A DNA stretch of 64,000 nucleotides from Bosea sp. (in: a-proteobacteria) (GTDB lineage Bacteria > Pseudomonadota > Alphaproteobacteria > Rhizobiales > Beijerinckiaceae). The position numbers and the translations under genes are program-made. This document shows, piece after piece, positions 61,431 to 64,000 of the stretch (its first letter is position 1; each line of letters begins with the position of its first letter). The stretch spans positions 2,170,501 through 2,234,500 of the forward strand of contig NZ_JAMLIX010000001.1 in NCBI RefSeq assembly GCF_023953965.1. The letters run 5' to 3'. The notes under the pieces were generated by a model. The model saw nothing but the letters and a program-made list of their open reading frames with translations. It ran no database searches and had not been told where the DNA came from.

Positions 61431-62216
61431 CTAATCCAGCGGAGCGACCGGGGCGATCGGCGTCTCGGGCCGGGGTGTGGACGGGGCCGGGTCGATATGC
61501 TGCACGGGCGGGAGGGACGGCGCCTCGGGGGGCGGCACCACCGTCGCAGGCGCACTGGCCTCGGCGGGGGCGGTTTCGGCTGGCTTCGCCGGCTCGGGCG
61601 CGGGTAGTGCTGCGGGTGGAGGCGGCGAGGTCGTCGCCGGCGCGCTGGCTTCGGCGGGTGGCGTTTCGGCCGGTTTCACCGGTTCGGGCGCCGGCGGCAT
61701 GGCGGGCGCGGGCGGTGTAACCGTCGCCGGCGCGTTGGCCTCTCCCGGCGGCTTCAGCGCGGTTGGCCGCTCGGGCGGCCGGGGCGTGAGGCGCTGGCGC
61801 GGGGCTCCATGCTCCTCGCGCGGGTCGGCGCGGGCGATGCCCGGGGCGGGCTGGCGCCGCAGGGGGATGCGGCGGATCAACTCGCCGGCATAGGCGTCGA
61901 GGATCAGGCGCTGGCGCTGCCCGCCGGCCGTGACGCCGTCGAGGATATAGGTGTCGTCGCGCCGGATCGAGCGCTCGATCCGGACGAGGCCGTAGTCGCG
62001 TGCCGCGATGCGGCTGACCGCTCGGGGCGAGACCGGAGCCGGCACGGGCGGCGCGTAGCCGTAATCATAGCGATAGCCGTAGCCATAGATCGGGTATGGA
62101 ACGTCGTAGTAATAGTAATACTGGGCGGCAGCGGTGCCCGCCGTGCCGGCGACGGCGCCGGCCACGACCAGGCCCATCAGCGCGATGTGCGCCCGTGCGG
62201 TCGAACGATTGGCCAT
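61431..62216 (-). CDS. exported protein with proline/alanine-rich repeats
   Basis: A 261-residue protein. MANRSTARAHIALMGLVVAG is a signal-type start ending near GTAAAQYYYYY. Then a tyrosine-rich PYPIYGYGYRYDYGYAPP, a folded part with SRIAARDYGLVRIERSIRRD and RQRLILDAYAGELIRRI, and a tail made of about 30-residue repeats such as PVKPAETPPAEASAPAT. The tail is an unstructured spacer, perhaps crossing the periplasm or cell wall. The frame opens far upstream into the threonine aldolase region, but the ATG at 62216 is preceded by that gene's end and gives the signal peptide. Confidence 0.82.
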   Translation of the reverse strand: MANRSTARAHIALMGLVVAGAVAGTAGTAAAQYYYYYDVPYPIYGYGYRYDYGYAPPVPAPVSPRAVSRIAARDYGLVRIERSIRRDDTYILDGVTAGGQRQRLILDAYAGELIRRIPLRRQPAPGIARADPREEHGAPRQRLTPRPPERPTALKPPGEANAPATVTPPAPAMPPAPEPVKPAETPPAEASAPATTSPPPPAALPAPEPAKPAETAPAEASAPATVVPPPEAPSLPPVQHIDPAPSTPRPETPIAPVAPLD

Positions 62217-62308
62217 GCCTGTTCCCTTAGCGACTGACTGTCCAGCGCATAATCTTGTTAAGGAATGCGGCGGGCATGGGGCTGGAAACGGGCTGGAAAT
62301 ACGCCCGT

Positions 62309-63364
62309 TCAGCCCGCGATCGCGGCGATCAGGCGCTCGACATGCGCCGGTTCGGTCGCAAACGACATGACGAAGCGCCCGACGATCTCGCCATCCTTCA
62401 GGGCTGCCTCCGGCGCCAGCGAGCGGGCCGACCAGTCGTGATAGCCGATGCCGGCGGCCTTCAGGCGCTGCCGGACGGCGGGCGGCAGGACGAGGAAGAC
62501 CTCGTTCGCCTCGCAGGGCCAGGCCAGGCGCGCCGCGCCGCCCTTGGCGACCGCTTCGGCCAGCCGCCTTGCGCAGGCGTTGGCGTGGCGGGCGAGGTCG
62601 AGCCAGTGATCCTGCGCCAGCAGGGCGTCGAACTGGGCGCCGAGGAAGCGGCCCTTCGACAGCGTCTGCCCGGCGCGCTTGCGCCGCCATGTCATCTCTT
62701 CCGCATCGGCCGGGTCGAAGAAGATCACGGCCTCGGCGGCGAGCGCGCCGTTCTTGGTGCCGCCGAAGGAGAGGACGTCGACGCCGGCCTTCCAGGTGAT
62801 CTCGGCCGCGGTGCAGCCGAGCGTGACGAGCGCATTGGCGAAGCGGGCGCCGTCCATATGCAGCTTGAGGCCGCGCGGCGTGATGGCTTCCTTCAGGGCG
62901 CGTACCTCGGCGGGCGTATAGACCGTGCCGCATTCGGTGGCCTGGGTGATCGTCAGCGCCTGGGCCTGGACGTGATGGACATCGCCGGCGCGTAAGTGCG
63001 AGAGCGTCTTCGTCACCGCCTGCGGCGTCAGCTTGGCGCCGGTGCCGGGCAGGTCGACGAGCTTGGCGCCGTCGCTGAAGAATTCGGGCGCGCCGCATTC
63101 GTCCTCGACGACATGCGCCTCCTCATGGGCGAGGATCGCGCCCCAGGGCCGGACGATGCTGGCGAGCGCCAGCGCGTTCGCCGCCGTGCCGGTGAGAACG
63201 AGGAAGGCCGAGACCTTGCGCTCGAAGAGCGTGGCGAAACGCGCCTCGACGCGGGTTGTCCATGCGTCCTTGCCGTAGGAGGTGGAGGAACCGGCATTGG
63301 CGGCGGCGAGCGCGGCCATGACGCGGGGGCTGGCGCCGACGGAATTGTCGCTGAAGAAATCCAT
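62309..63364 (-). CDS. ltaE: low-specificity L-threonine aldolase
   Basis: A 351-residue PLP enzyme. It starts MDFFSDNSVGASPRVMAALA; the PLP lysine is in DVLSFGGTKNGALAAEAVIF. GLKLHMDGARFANALVTLG holds the pyridine-binding Asp. It cleaves threonine and allo-threonine to glycine and acetaldehyde. The length is usual. Confidence 0.92.
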   Translation of the reverse strand: MDFFSDNSVGASPRVMAALAAANAGSSTSYGKDAWTTRVEARFATLFERKVSAFLVLTGTAANALALASIVRPWGAILAHEEAHVVEDECGAPEFFSDGAKLVDLPGTGAKLTPQAVTKTLSHLRAGDVHHVQAQALTITQATECGTVYTPAEVRALKEAITPRGLKLHMDGARFANALVTLGCTAAEITWKAGVDVLSFGGTKNGALAAEAVIFFDPADAEEMTWRRKRAGQTLSKGRFLGAQFDALLAQDHWLDLARHANACARRLAEAVAKGGAARLAWPCEANEVFLVLPPAVRQRLKAAGIGYHDWSARSLAPEAALKDGEIVGRFVMSFATEPAHVERLIAAIAG

Positions 63365-63440
63365 CAGCGAGGGTTAGGCGGACGACGCGCTCCTGCCAAG
63401 CGGCGAGGGCGGAGAGCGGCTTTGCGTGCGGCGCTGGCCG

Positions 63441-63545
63441 GCATCGTCATGGCGGGGAGCGACGCGACGCAGCAATCCAGGGGAGGACGGGGTTGAGTGC
63501 CTCACCCGGTCCCCCTGGATTGCTTTTTGCGCTCGCAATGACGGA
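63441..63545. repeat. extragenic palindromic repeat
   Basis: AGCAATCCAGGGG (63471-) and CCCCCTGGATTGCT (63511-) are the inner arms, and CGTCATGGCG / CGCAATGACGG extend the outer stem. It belongs to the type with GTCATTGCGAGCG...AGCAATCC ends, common between genes in these bacteria. A TTTTT after the inner stem may allow termination on the plus strand. Confidence 0.7.
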
Positions 63546-64000
63546 GCGGACGTTTCGGTGCGTGAAACAAGAACCGGTCTGTCGCAGTCGGGCTTTCTTG
63601 CCGGAAATGTCGGGTGTGGATTCGATTTTGCAATAAAATTTCGCTGCGGCGCGAAATCGGCGCTTGTGCGCAGATTGGAATTCTGGCAAGTTCACCGTAA
63701 TAGGACAGTGTTGCTGTCCCATTTTTCACCGCGCTGACCGAAGCTGTTCCAGCCTTGGGTCGCGCCGTCGCGATGGAGCGGAGCATGACGAGGGGCCGGG
63801 CCAATACCGCCGAAGCCACACGTACGCGCGTCCGTAAAACGACGGCCTGAGCAGGAGCGAGCGGGCGAGACGCCCGAGACGCCTGCGGAGGACGCGGGCG
63901 CGGTGGAAACGAAGCGCAAGTAAGCCTCCGACGAGACGATGACGGCCCGCCCCGGCCTTCAGCCCTGCCGCCGCCTGCGATGGCCGCGCCGGGGTGGCCG
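63546..64000. other. window end without a convincing gene
   Basis: Small hairpins GGACAG-TGTTG-CTGTCC (63703-63719) and ATTTCGC-GCGAAAT (near 63640-63657) are present. Two short plus-strand frames at 63775-63850 and 63850-63924 have basic, alanine-threonine-rich sequences that look like one small protein broken by a frameshift (ending VETKRK), but I cannot name it. Confidence 0.35.

Noticed and set aside
61778..61860. Repetitive GC-rich stretch considered as a CRISPR or tandem DNA repeat
   Set aside because: The repetition at 61530-61760 reflects coding repeats of the Pro/Ala-rich protein, without spacers.

Overview
The window looks like chromosomal DNA of a high-GC alphaproteobacterium of the order Hyphomicrobiales, most like Bosea and relatives. 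The order rests on an Irr-type Fur protein divergent from fabA-fabB-fabI, a CpdR-type response regulator, a suhB/mmgR-like small RNA, a ROSE-like thermosensor before hsp20 and the carboxynorspermidine route. The genus is inference. There is no CRISPR array, intact insertion sequence or rRNA operon. Two tRNA genes are present (Leu-CAG and Val-GAC).

Left part (1-17 kb) is catabolic. An operon on the minus strand holds hydantoinase/oxoprolinase A and B subunits, then an AtuA-family (DUF1446) protein and its small partner; both transcription blocks carry the same palindrome near the start codon. After a gap with a gene remnant and a dispersed repeat come carboxynorspermidine dehydrogenase and decarboxylase. 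A LysR regulator then faces a six-gene cluster: an M29/NicX-like metalloprotein, an alpha/beta hydrolase with an extra N-terminal domain, a double EthD protein and a TctCBA-type uptake system. This is the best candidate for an undescribed ring- or amide-degrading pathway.

The middle (17-35 kb) handles tetrapyrroles and metals. A cobalamin riboswitch precedes btuB-btuF-btuC-btuD and an uncharacterized fifth gene. A scar region follows, with a 92-bp repeat, a truncated esterase and a truncated DUF35 protein, then a 3-oxoadipyl-CoA thiolase. Next is heme acquisition: FAD monooxygenase, ybaN, hutW-hutX-chuY-like (the anaerobic heme-opening module), a small secreted protein and a TonB heme receptor. 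The N-terminus of the FAD enzyme is duplicated on the far side of this cluster. Beside it lie a frameshifted, truncated P4-type integrase and tRNA-Leu, marking an old island edge.

The right part (35-64 kb) is mostly housekeeping: NDUFA9-like protein, glyoxylate/hydroxypyruvate reductase, irr and fabABI, a sulfur-sensing ArsR module, an RND pump, a MarR protein with a cysteine-rich tail, AhpD-like and TlpA-like proteins, ureidoglycolate lyase, isocitrate lyase with a divergent ScfR/RamB-type regulator, succinate-semialdehyde dehydrogenase, cpdR, N-formylglutamate amidohydrolase, a histidinol-phosphatase-type phosphatase, hsp20, a repetitive proline/alanine-rich exported protein and threonine aldolase. 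The last 0.6 kb holds a palindromic repeat and no convincing gene.
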